The notes under the pieces: model-generated
What the model saw: only the letters and a program-made list of their open reading frames with translations
Database searches by the model: none
Told to the model about the DNA's origin: nothing
Shown here: positions 43,432-54,600 of the stretch, piece after piece
Layout of the letters: every line of letters starts with the position of its first letter
Position numbering within the stretch: position 1 is the first letter of the stretch
Made by a program: the position numbers and the translations under genes
Source: Paratinospora sagittata
Lineage: Eukaryota; Streptophyta; Magnoliopsida; Ranunculales; Menispermaceae
Direction of reading: 5' to 3'
Assembly (NCBI GenBank): GCA_035771175.1
Contig: CM069590.1
Coordinates: 34,114,821 to 34,178,820, forward strand
DNA length: 64,000 nucleotides

Positions 43432-44462
43432 GCTGATTTTGCTAATTACTTGGTTGGTGGAACTTTGCCTCTCGATCTATCATATGCAAGGAAGAAGAAG
43501 TTTCTACATGATGTGCACTTTTACCTTTCGGATGAACCCTTGCTATTTAAGAGGTGCAATGATCAAATGATTAGGCGGTGTGTACCGGAAGAGCAGGTTC
43601 AAGCCATTCTTCACGAGTGCCATTTTTCCCCCTATGAAGGTCATTTTGGGGCTACGAGGACAGCGGCAAAGGTTCTTCAAAGTGGGTTTCATTGGCCTAC
43701 TATGTGTCATGATAACTACATCTTTGTGAAGACATGTGATAGATGCCAACGTCTTGGTACCATCTCAAGGCGACACGAGTTACCTTTGACAAATATCTTA
43801 GAGGTGGAGCTTTTTGATTTGTGGGGTATTGAATTTATGGGCCCTTTTCCTCCTTCTTTTGGAAAGACATACATACTTTTGGCGGTGGATTATGTATCCA
43901 AGTGGGTTGAAGCTATAGCTACGGAGACTAATGAAGCTAAGGTGGTGCTGAAATTTTTACACAAGAACATATTTACTAGATTTAGCACTCCTAGAGCTAT
44001 CATAAGTGACGAAGGTACCCACTTTTTCAATAAATTATTCAATGCTCTTCTTGCCAAGTATGGGGTGAAACATAAAGTGGCACTTGCATACCATCCTCAA
44101 ACCAATGGACAAGCCGAAGTGAGCAACCGGGAAGTTAAGCAAATTTTGGAGAAGACCGTCAATGTTACTAGGAAGGATTGGTCTTTGAAGCTTGATGAGG
44201 CTTTATGGGCATATCGAACTGCATTGAAGACTCTTATTGGGACGTCTCCTTACAGCCTCATGTTTGAGAAGTTTTGTCACTTACAGGTTGAGTTAGAGCA
44301 TCAAGCTTATTGGGCAGTGAAAAAGCTTAATTTTGACTTGAAGGCATCCGACGATCAAAAGTTACTGCAACTAATGGAGATGGAAGAATTTACGAATGAT
44401 GCGTATGAGAATGCAAAGATCTATAAGGAGCGGACCAAGAAGTGGCACGACAAGAACATTTA
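43432..44462 (+). pseudogene. element E integrase
   Basis: A clean 337-codon frame (43450-44463). The zinc domain has [13 protein letters not shown] and CDRCQRLG. The core shows [53 protein letters not shown] and [20 protein letters not shown]. In the family the first catalytic Asp is in GIDFMGP; here it is Glu (GIEFMGP). The second Asp and the Glu are kept. So it is nearly whole but probably impaired. A stop at 43428 separates it from RNase H. Confidence 0.9.
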
Positions 44463-44703
44463 GAAGAGAGATTTTGAATCGGGGCAACAAGTATTCCTAT
44501 TCAATTCAAGATTGAAGTTATTTCTGGGTAAGTTGAAGTCAAGATGGTTGGGACCTTTCATTGTGGAGCGCGTATTTCCTTTTGGAGCGGTTGAGCTGAA
44601 GAATGAGAGTGGTGTATGCTTTTGAGTTAATTGACAAAGGTTGAAACAATACTTTGGCCAAGAGATGCGGCGGGATGAGCGCATCACTCTTGCGGAGCCG
44701 TGA
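44463..44703 (+). pseudogene. element E integrase C-terminal tail
   Basis: After the stop at 44461 the frame reads [40 protein letters not shown] and [11 protein letters not shown], the usual DNA-binding end of Athila/Tat integrases, with two further stops. It ends at TLAEP* near 44703. Confidence 0.75.
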
Positions 44704-45939
44704 GGCGTTATGAAGGAAAGTCGGGCTAAGGACTTTAAACCAAGCGCTTTTTGGGAGGCAACCCATCGGTTTTGGAGTTTTCTTATTTTATATGTTTTAT
44801 GTTTTTAGTCAATGTAGTATAGATTTGAGTTTGTGCCATTGACATATTTATTTCTTTTCCTTTCTAGATTCTAAAACATGTTTGGGGGTCTTCTTAGAAC
44901 ATGTAAGAGAGGCGATTGGAGTACATCATATGAGATCTTCACCCATTTGGGTTAAGGGGGTTTTTCTAACCTCTTTTCTTTTATATTTGCCTTTGTTTTT
45001 CTTTATTTATGTCATGCATTGAGGACAATGCTCGCTTTAAGTTTGGGGGGAGAGTTTTAAATTTTTGTCATGGTAAGTTTGCTAAATATGCATTAGTTTA
45101 GGTTAGGAAATCACATTCTTTTTCAACTTTAGACTTACTTATGGAAGGCCAATGACAAGAGAACACTTTAGAGATATGAAACGATAGGGGAATGTAGAGA
45201 CTACCTATATGTTTGTGTGCTTGATCTATTTTTGTTGAGTTTTGTTGGAGAGACTTAACCAATTGTGAATGGTTTTGATCATTAGATTAGGATTGTTGGG
45301 AATGGGCCTTTACTTGTTAAATCATATTTTAGATCTCTTGGGATTCTAGATTAAGTTTGAAGGCAAAATCCTAGAAAACACACCATGATGAAGATGATTT
45401 AGCCCATGTTTGAAAATGTTTGAGCCAAATAGCCTACCTTACTTTTTATTGTATCCATAGTTTCCATTTTGAGCTGAATATCCTTTTCTTTGTTATCTAT
45501 GCATCATGAACTTTGAGCTTGTCACGTTTAAATTCCTTGTTTTTCAACCTATGTACCTTAAACACTTTGATCATGTTGGAGTGTTATTATTGGGAAGAAA
45601 GAACAAAGGCAAAGAAAAAGTGAAGAAAAAGGGTAACATAGAAGAAGAAAAAAAAAAGTGAAGTTTGATGAGTTTAGCTAAGTACGTATGTGTGAAAGAA
45701 TCAAAGGTGGAGCTCGGTAAGAGTTGGGTTGAAATTCTAGACAACTCTACACTCTTGAAGTTCTTCCTAGAAGTGAATATTTTTTTTGGTGTAATCTTGG
45801 AGGCCATATATGTCTTTACAATGATTGTGTAAGTCTTTATTTGTGTGAGAATGTGATTTTAGAAGGGGTATGTTAATCATGAGTTTTAGTTTTGTTTTCC
45901 CTTTGTTGGGACGATCAAAGGCCTAAGTTTGAGGGTATT
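44704..45939 (+). other. element E 3' noncoding region
   Basis: It holds conserved hairpin TGGGAGGCAACCCAT (44752-44766), the polypurine block GAGGACAATGCTCGC then TTTAAGTTTGGGGGGAGAG (45021-45054), and a purine-rich GAAGAAAAAG tract (45590-45660). No env-like protein is visible. Minus-strand open stretches here are chance. Confidence 0.8.
45919..45939 (+). other. 3' polypurine tract of element E
   Basis: AGGCCTAAGTTTGAGGGTATT directly before the 3' LTR TGATAGTTGC. Confidence 0.75.
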
Positions 45940-47453
45940 TGATAGTTGCATATTTAGATAGGTTATAGAGCATGGTTTAGGTGTGTTTTAGGACATTTCA
46001 TGCATTAGTTCGATGTGTTTATGTTAGTTTTGATGCATTTGATAGTATAGGAATAAATTGGTTTTTATGCATTAATTTGGTTTATTAGTTTAGAATTTGA
46101 TCCATTTCATAATTTAGTATGTTATTCATTTGATTTGATTTGTTTTGTAGGTGTTTAGATGTGTTAGTCATGGTTTTGGACGATGAAAACATGTACATGA
46201 AGTTGTAAAGGAAAAGCTCGAAGAATACATGTCAAAAAGGGGATGAAAATTGGTTAAGTCTACAAGAAAAACGCCCAAAATACATTCTGAGCTCCACGGA
46301 GCTACACAAAAGCCAACTGCGCGATTTGTTTGTTTCAGCCATAACTTTCTCAATTTAACTTCGAATTTGACGTGGTTTGTTTCTATAGATTCCTTACTTG
46401 AAATAATATAATAATGAAGGGTTTTTAGGTTTATTTGGAGTGGCTAACAAGAAGAAAGATGGCAAGGAAGAAAGTAGATATGCGATTCAAAATAGAAACT
46501 ATCTAATTTTGTTGCAAACTTTCCTAATTCGAATTGGATGACTTCCTATTTGCTTGGGCACATAAATATATCATTGTTTAGGGATTTAAGAGAGTATATA
46601 CACTGGAGAAGAGCAAAAGACAGCTAGGAGCGAAGGAACGCGAAGAAGAAGATGACTTGGACACAAGGAGGATTTGACAAGTTTAGTAGCACTTAGTTTG
46701 AGTTTTGCATGTATTATTTCTTGTTTCTCAACATGTTTTGGATTTCATTAGTCCAACTGATGAACTAAATTGTTAATCTAGAGAGGAGATAGATTTTATA
46801 TTAGATTTTATGCAATAATATTAGTTTTTATTTATTGTCAACGATTTATTCTTGATTTATTTAAATTTCTTCATGCTTAATGCTTTTGATTTCTTGGCCA
46901 CGGATCAAATGATCATAGACTTGGGGGCGGCACTCGATAGAGGGTTCTCTAAGTTTGAACATAAGAAATATGACATGAGATGGTCGTAGTATCGATAGGT
47001 ATGCCTTATGAAGTTGTAGGAATATCATAAAGCGTAATGCATTGCTATTATATGGTTTTTATCGATAGATCAAAATTATATTTTGGTAATAGATTCTAAT
47101 GCGACACTCGACAGAGGGTGTTAGAAACTATAGGATTTTGACTTATAAAAGTGAATAATGATTTGACAATAACAATGATTAATATTGCATAATTGATAAT
47201 TAGGTGAAATCCAATCTTTAGGTATTTTTCTATTGATTTTTCTCTAGAAAATTCTAATACTTGCTATTTTATTCATTGCTTTAGTTTAAATATTAGTTTA
47301 GTTTATTGATCATTAAAATTTGGCTTTCTAGATAAAATTAGAGCTAGGACCGATATAATTAGTGCAGTAACACTATCCCTGAGGACAATACCCGATTCTC
47401 ATTGGTTTTGTATTATAACTTGGCAACCATACACTTGCAGTATGCACCCTCCA
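45940..47453 (+). repeat. element E 3' LTR
   Basis: 1,514 bases, TGATAGTTGC...TATGCACCCTCCA; the last bases differ from the 5' LTR (ATCA). It is followed by ATCTC (47454-47458), the right target duplication. Confidence 0.95.
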
Positions 47454-48680
47454 ATCTCCAACCTTCAAAGTATTAGAGTGGGTCTCACCCTTGTATGACC
47501 TTGCAAGGTAGTCACAACCTCTAATTACTCAATTCATAGACATTTCAATTGGACAGCCCACTGCACAGTGAGGTTACCTATAACACTTACCTAGGACTAA
47601 TTTCTAATGAAAAAAACTCGCGTTCGACTCGCCATTGCGAGTCTCACATGCTCCAATGCTAAATGAATGTCAATTGGACACAATGAATATTTCAATACAT
47701 AACATGCTTACATTCAAATTAATTTCACATATATACAATGCCATACAAAGAACCAAATAAAAGAAATACTCACAGTGATTGATACAATAGTCCTAAGTCA
47801 ATGTACACTCTATGATTCCAGCATAATTGCTCACATTGGTCTTCACACTTATCCTAAGCAAATACACATTTCCAGCATAAATGCTCACTTTTAAACATTT
47901 CCACAACTCATCAATACTCAATCTTCCAGATCTCAATCTCTGAAATTATACAATTCAAACTAGACTCAATCATAATCACCCAGCAAAAACACATTCAACA
48001 CAATTAAAACTTCTATTAATGGAGCTCCAAACCCTCGGTTGTTTCAATAGTTGGGGTGGTTCATCTCACCATTAAAATAACTCATTTTTACAACATTTTA
48101 AATCTCAAATTACTTGCAGAACATTAGTTAACCACTTAACAATCCATAACTCTTCAATTCCTCACAAATCAAACACCAAACCCTATTTCTCAATCATAAA
48201 ATCTAACCATGGGAAATCAACCAATATCATATATGTTGAACAACTCAAGGAGAGGAACTCAAATATGGAAATTTTAGCTCAAAAAGATAAGTTTTTACCT
48301 TTAATTTTGATCACGCTAATCCATTCTTCTCTTTCTCCTTCCGTTCTTGCCTTTCCTTTCAGCTCTTTCTAGCTTAAATGAGCTGAAAAATTGCAACATT
48401 TGTGTTTTGGAATCTTTGACTGCCCCACCATCTACTAAAAAAAATTTGTCAAAAAGCGAGAAGCGCGCTTCTCCTCACCCAGAAAACATAATTTTCATCC
48501 AAAACCCGTGAGGAGCGCGCTTCTCTGAAAATTCCAGAAACAAATCTCTAGGGTTTTCAGCACAGAAGCGCGCTTCTCCTTCTAAGAACGCGCTTTTTGC
48601 ATTTCAGTTTGCATTTTTCTCTAAGTTTGGGACTTTTAATAGTACCACTAACATCCTAGTGTACCAACAACCATACCATA
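47454..48680 (-). repeat. chromovirus LTR G, continued
   Basis: Carries on LTR G after element E; it has ATACTCACAGTGATTGAT (compare LTR C near 18345), TTTTTACCTTTAATTTTGATC, the CT-rich stretch at 48320-48370 and CG palindromes at 48458-48600. Cut at 48680 by copia element H; CCATA at 48676-48680 is H's target duplication. Confidence 0.75.
48458..48598 (-). repeat. CG palindromes in U3 of LTR G
   Basis: GAGAAGCGCGCTTCTC (48458-48473, perfect 16-mer), GAGGAGCGCGCTTCTC (48510-48525, one mismatch pair), AGAAGCGCGCTTCT (48564-48577, perfect) and AAGAACGCGCTTTT (48584-48597). Confidence 0.75.
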
Positions 48681-49018
48681 TGTTGGTCCACCCAAGAGAG
48701 GGGTGAATTGGGTATGGTCAATTTTAAATATCTCTTCCAATTTACTTAGTAATATACATAAGTGTATTGGAATTGAATGCAAAACTAGAACACAGACTAA
48801 ATTGCAAACGTGAGACACACAGATTTATAGTGGTTCGGCCGAGCCTACGTCCACTACCTAATCTCCCTATTAGGATTTTCTCAATCCACTAACTGATTCT
48901 CTTATGGGTGAGAACCAAACCGTTACAATTGCCCTTTTACAGGTTAAAGGCAAACCTATCCTTTCACGGGCTAAGGATGAACCAAATTTATTTTTTCCAG
49001 GATGAGGAGAAACCCATG

Positions 49019-49261
49019 TTCCTTTTATGGGATAAGGAAGAACCGTTTTTCTTTTACGGGATAAGGAAGAACCGTGATCCTTTTACAGGTTAAGGAACAA
49101 TTGTTTCTCTTTTACAGGTTAAGAGATAACCTATCCTTTTACAGGTTAAGGACGCACCTATCCTTTTACGAGATTAGGATGAACTATTTTCTCTTTTACA
49201 GGTTCAGAGATGACCTACATGATTTCAACCCTGAAATCATCAAGTGAACTACCTTCACTTG
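49019..49261 (-). repeat. stem-loop array in R/U5 of LTR H
   Basis: Tandem ~28-base units: TTCCTT/AAGGAA (49019-49039), TCCTT/AAGGA (49078-49096), CTCTT/AAGAG (49107-49125), TCCTT/AAGGA (49134-49152), weaker ones at 49161 and 49191. The loop is mostly TTACAGGTT (sense AACCTGTAA). Then perfect hairpins ATGATTTCA-accc-TGAAATCAT (49219-49240) and CAAGTGAA-ctacc-TTCACTTG (49241-49261). Confidence 0.75.
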
Positions 49262-49939
49262 TCCTGGTTGTTTTAGTCCAAAAACACACCAGCATTACAA
49301 CACTAAAATGTTTGTTGGTCCTAACGTAGTAGAACACTTAAAAATAAAGCTCAGTACATAACATTACAAAGATATGAAATATGAAATAGGTAATGCTAAG
49401 TTGAAATATACCTATAGTTCTTTACCTTTCAATGTTCGGTATTGCTCAAGTGCAGTTTCGAAAAGCATGAATGATGTAATATGAAAATCAGTGCTTCTTC
49501 GAAAATAATATATACAGAATAAAATTGACTTATAAAATGAAGGACTGGTGTAAATCAAAGACAGACAATTTTCACAATAGATATTAATTATAAGTATGAA
49601 AATTTCTAGTTCAGTGATCAGTAGTTAACGCAACTACTGATATAGTTCAATACAATACTTAAGATATGAAATCAAGTACAACTATATATCTTGAACTATT
49701 TCTCAAAATGATACCAAATATGAATCAGTGCTGAGAATTTGAGTTGATACCAGATCAAATAGATTTTCAAAGATAGGATGAAAATAAGCTCAATATGAAA
49801 ATCATTTGAATACGTAAAGGTATCAGTAAAAATACTTTGAAAGCTTAGATGTCTGAAATTTTTTTTGACACAGACTAACTTTCAAAAAGTATTGTCACAA
49901 TACAAACAGATTAGCAAGTTGTTTGGTCCTAAGTGCTAG

Positions 49940-49950
49940 TATTTATAGAC
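49940..49950 (-). promoter_or_regulatory. TATA box of LTR H
   Basis: Sense GTCTATAAATAC, between the U3 hairpin array and the stem-loop array. Confidence 0.6.
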
Positions 49951-50274
49951 TTAGTGGGACATAGCCGTTAGACATTTGAAGTTCAAATAATATGGACGTT
50001 TACACACAATGGCTAGAATGTTCTATGAAAATGGCAGCTGCAACTTTCACTAACATTCTGGTTCTTTTCAGATTTCATGAAAAAAGAAAGTTTTAGAAAA
50101 ACTTATTTCATGTATCAGAGACGATCTCTGATAGGTCTGAAAAGGACACCGTGCAAAGGTCCGTTCTGAAAAAGTAAATTGATGTATTGTACTTATTCGA
50201 ACAGTGACGGTTGTTTAATTAGAGTCCTGATTCTGTAATTAGTGTCCTAACGCATAATATCAACAATGTCGTTT

Positions 50275-50880
50275 TGTTCCTTGAGGGTGTTTATTACGTA
50301 AAAGTGTTCTGCTGAACACTTAAGTGAGGGCGCTACTAATTCGTAAGCGTTCTGACTTACTTTAACACTTAAACGACTTAAACCTAAGGGAGCTAATGCA
50401 CAGTTAGCGTCCTGCTATGTTTTAAAACAATTCAATGTATGAGGGCGCTACCATCCGAGTAAGCGTCCTACCTTTAAAAGATAAAACAAAACATGAGGGC
50501 ACTACAAGGTGTAAGCGTCCTACCAATTAAAAACATTTTAAACAAAAACACAAGCGCGTTGAAGGACAGTCAACATCCTGAAAGTTACTAAGTTGATTCC
50601 TAAAGGTGAGGGCACTCCTATCTAGATAGTGTCCTGATATATTATTGAACTTATAACTATCAGCGTCCTCAAAGATACATTCTTTGAAAAACTTAAAATA
50701 TCTTTTAGTGAGTTGATGCTGAGTTAGCTTCCTGACAACTTCAGAGGTTGACTAATAAATGAGGCCGTTACTATACAAGTAAGTGTCCTAATAAATTAGT
50801 TCAATTTAACCTTGAACGTTATCAGCGTCCAGACTTATAAAGTTCAGGAGAGCGCTGCTAACTCATTAGCGTCCTGAAAG
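50275..50880 (-). repeat. U3 hairpin array of LTR H
   Basis: GGGCGCT-type left arms at 50328, 50388 (GGGAGCT), 50443 and 50497 (GGGCACT) pair with AGCGTCC/AAGCGTT right arms; the pattern goes on to about 50880. It is homologous to 25066-25660. Confidence 0.65.
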
Positions 50881-51470
50881 ACTCTTTAAAAACAATTTTG
50901 ACTCGCGATTAAATAATTGATAATTGCGAATAAAAAATCGGTAAATTTCAAATTAAATATATAAAATTAAATCATTTGAAATACCGTAAAACGTATGATC
51001 AAAACATGCAAGTATGCAAGTGGTTTGTGCATGGTTTTGGAAAACGTTTGAGCAATAACGATTAGAGAAAGATATACCTTAAATACATTGTGTATTTCTC
51101 ATTTCTCATAACTGTTAAATCCAACTCTTCATTATGAGATCTTCAATAAGAGCTTTGCGTGGAGTTGAATGACTTGAACGTTGATCGAGAGATGTAGATT
51201 TGAAGCTTGATCAAATCGTTCGAGTGAAGTGATCTTGAAATCATGATGTGATCATTGAAGTCCTTTTGATTGAAACGAACTTGACCGTTGGATGTGATCT
51301 TTGAGTTCCTTGATCGAGTCGTTCCTTGGCTTTTTACTTTCCTCAGGTGCTTTGATGAAATCTTGGTAAACGTTTGTTAGCACCAAAAAGTACTTTGTTT
51401 GTGATCATCAAAATATATTATATCACAGTATATTTAGGGACGAGCAAGTGATGAACCATATAGGTTAACA

Positions 51471-51650
51471 ATCTCCCCCTTTTTTATGATGACAAACAAA
51501 TAGAAAAATTAAACGCTTAAGCAAAAAGATTAATGTTAAATTCTTTTCCCCCATCTATTCTTCTTATTTTTCTTTTATCTCTTATTTTTCTTCTCTCCCT
51601 TTGATATCATCAAAAAGTGAATAAAACAGACTAAGATCTCCCCTTGTGAC
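51471..51650 (-). other. element H polypurine tract and 3' noncoding start
   Basis: ATCTCCCCCTTTTTTATGAT at 51471-51490 is the polypurine tract in reverse, identical in core to that of B. A third CTCCCCTTG tract is at 51638. Solo LTR I follows. Confidence 0.8.
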
Positions 51651-54600
51651 TGATAAGTTGAGTTTTAATAGTTAGTTTGCATCTTAATTTGATAGATTTG
51701 TGTGTTCATTCGATTAGTTTTTAGGTGTTTTTGCTTTATTATTATGCTTAGTTGTTTTAGATGCATTTAGGCTTTATCTTAGGTATTGATAGGTTTTTAC
51801 CTTGAATAAATGACTTATTGATACATGTTAATATCATAGAAGTCATATGTTTTGAGTATATTTCATTGTAGTTAATTCTTTGATTAATTGCTTGGAATTT
51901 ACACTTGTTTTTTATTTGTTTTGTAGGTAAATAAGGAGTCCAAAGTGGGTTGAATCAAGGCTAAATTGATGTTCAAAAGAAGTTAAAAATATGTGCAAAA
52001 CATGTACAAGAAGTGGAAGAAAATTGGTTAAGTCCACAATAAGGAAGTCGAAACGGAGCAAAAAAAAATGGCTAAGACCACAACTGAACACACACAAAAG
52101 TCTATGGGCGTTGCGATGCCAAAAGACTGAAAAAATAATGTTCTGGGGGTCGCGGCACCCAGGAACCCTTAACGCAGCGCCGCGGCACCACTCGCATCGC
52201 CAGTAATTTTAGTTGCTTTTTAGCAACACTTCCGGATTTAGCAAGTTTTCTAATAAATATTGGATGACTTAGGGGGTGAATGATAGATCGATTTTTAGGG
52301 TTTTTCGAGAGGAAGAAGAGGAGGCAAGAAGAAAAGAACAAAAAGCAACGAGAGATTTGAAGAAACCAAGAGAAGAAAGGAGATTTACCACCATTGAAGG
52401 GGGTTTCTGACTTAGTTTTCTTCTCTTTGTGCTTGTAATGCTTATTTCTGTAGTTTTATATCTTTTTATTCTTGTATCCACAATTACGAATATGAGCCAA
52501 ACTTCAAATCTAGAAGTTTAATTGATCTATTTTGGATCTTATGGTTTGAATAATATATATTTGTTCTTTATTGATTTGTGGATTTATTTGCAATTTCTGA
52601 TCCTTGATGCTTAAAAATTGTTGGCCACTTTCTATATGATCTTAGATTTGGTATCTATCACTTGGGAGAGGGGATATTGAATTGGATTAGGGAAATCACG
52701 ACCGAGGGTAATTGTATCATGTTGGGAAACCATCAATTCCTTTGGAAATCACTTAAAAATGGATCCCAAACCATAATGCATGTCTAATACATTGTTTTAT
52801 CACTTGGAAAAAGGAATTAATGTGTTAGGCATAGGTAATTGAACTATCACTTGGAAGAGGGGTTTGATTGACTTATGATCCATGATTAAATGATTTGCAT
52901 AATCTTTTGAAAACCATAAGTGACAACAAAGTGAAATTAATCCTTTAGAGTTTCTAATAATTGTTTTTTCCCCCAATTTAGTTTAATTTGCATTGATTTA
53001 CTTTAATTTTGTTTGTTTGTTTTAATTCAAGCACATTAAATCATCCTTTTTCCCCCAACCGTCACGACCCACTCTACGTGACATCATGACCAGCACGGGA
53101 ACCTTCGAGTGTACCCTCCGTCGGTACACCTGACGTCCCGTCAGCTCTCGAATACATATACGAATCCCCAAAAAGAAATAAAAGTACATCCTTAACAACC
53201 AACTAACATGATCATAATGAAATAAAATATTACTTCTCCAAATTTTTACAAATATAAAATTCCAGAGTCTTCAAAATGATACAAAACCCAACACATCCCA
53301 ACTATGTGTTAAATATACAATTACTAGAACTAAATGTACAACACCTACGTAAAACAAAAACAAGGGACGCTCCGTAGTCAAGCCTTCCCTTTTCCTCTTC
53401 TATCAGATTCTGAAAGAAGATGGTGAGGTGTGAGCTACAGCCAGCTCAGTGAATGTTATTTACAAGTGGCATATACGTGCATTTATAAAACATGGTAAGA
53501 TCATAAAACAGTTGAAATATCATGATAGTGAAATAGATTACATACATGCTAACATAATGGATCAAGCCATACATAAGACGATGCATAACATTTGTAGTCA
53601 TGCTCATGCAATCCTAACACCTCCTGAGTACGGGGGTTCAAGGCTGGTGCGCTACACACAGTACCTGAACACTCACACAATACTCGTATCCTAATAGGAT
53701 TTCTAGGGTTGTGCAGTACATAAGATTAGCCTAAACTAACCTACCCATACACAAGCCATAAAACCCTCTGTCAGGTACACAACTGGCATCGCCGCTAGAC
53801 TTACGAGAATTCCCAAAAAGAGGAAATTCCAACTAAGAGCCTCAACCCAAATTGTCATCCCAATGAATTATGCATACCATCATACATAAGCATTTAAAAC
53901 ATTTCTATACTACAATGCCACATATAAATAATCCAACAGTAATAGAACACTCACTCTTGATTGGCTAAGTCTAGCCAATCCAATCGGCAAAACTCTCCAA
54001 TTGACTAAACGGGTTCAAGATCAATCACAAGACCTGGAAATAACATGGTTCACACAACTGGAAATCAGTCATAAAGTGTGTCAAAACCCCATGTTCAAAC
54101 CCAATCTAAACTCAATTAGATTCTAAATTGATTACCCCCTTGAGCCAATTTTCATATTGCCCAACTTGATCATTTAGACTCAATTAAACTAAGATATACC
54201 TAAATTGAATGTAATAGGGTGATCCCATGATCCAACCACTAATATACATGAAATTCAATTATAATTAGGGTCATTTAGACTATACATCAAGTCAATTTCA
54301 TCAATTGACTAAGTCTTGGTCAAAACCCCCAATTAGGCCAATATAAAACATAAGGTCAAAATGAACTAAGTTATATCAATTTAACATAGGTTCTGACATT
54401 TTTAACCCATGATTCTACTCAATTTGGGTCCAATTAAACAATCCCCAAGTCAATTTCATAAATTGACTTGCTTTGGGTGAAAAGTCCCAATTTGGGCAAA
54501 ATCCCCAAATTACATGCAAAATTGCCAAAGTACATGAAAAATGTCAAATACTTAGCCTAGATCAAAATTAGTCAACCTTAGGGTGTCCATTATGAGAACC

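Larger units (their letters stand above)
37815..47453 (+). mobile_element. full-length Athila/Tat-like Ty3/gypsy element E
   Basis: A complete structure of 9,639 bases: LTRs at 37815-39314 and 45940-47453, Asp-type primer site, gag, protease, reverse transcriptase, RNase H, integrase, long 3' noncoding region, polypurine tract, and a perfect 5-base target duplication ATCTC (37810-37814 and 47454-47458). Seven substitutions are visible in the first ~150 aligned LTR bases, plus an extra ~20 bases in the 3' LTR near 46245. Every enzyme has at least one stop or lost residue, so it is no longer autonomous. Confidence 0.95.
48681..51470 (-). repeat. copia element H 3' LTR
   Basis: 2,790 bases, TGTTGGTCC...TAGGTTAACA. 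It shares the plan of LTR A: stem-loop array (49019-49261), TATA box (49940-49949), U3 hairpin array (50275-50880) and terminal ATCATCAAAATAT text. No protein-coding sequence. Confidence 0.9.
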
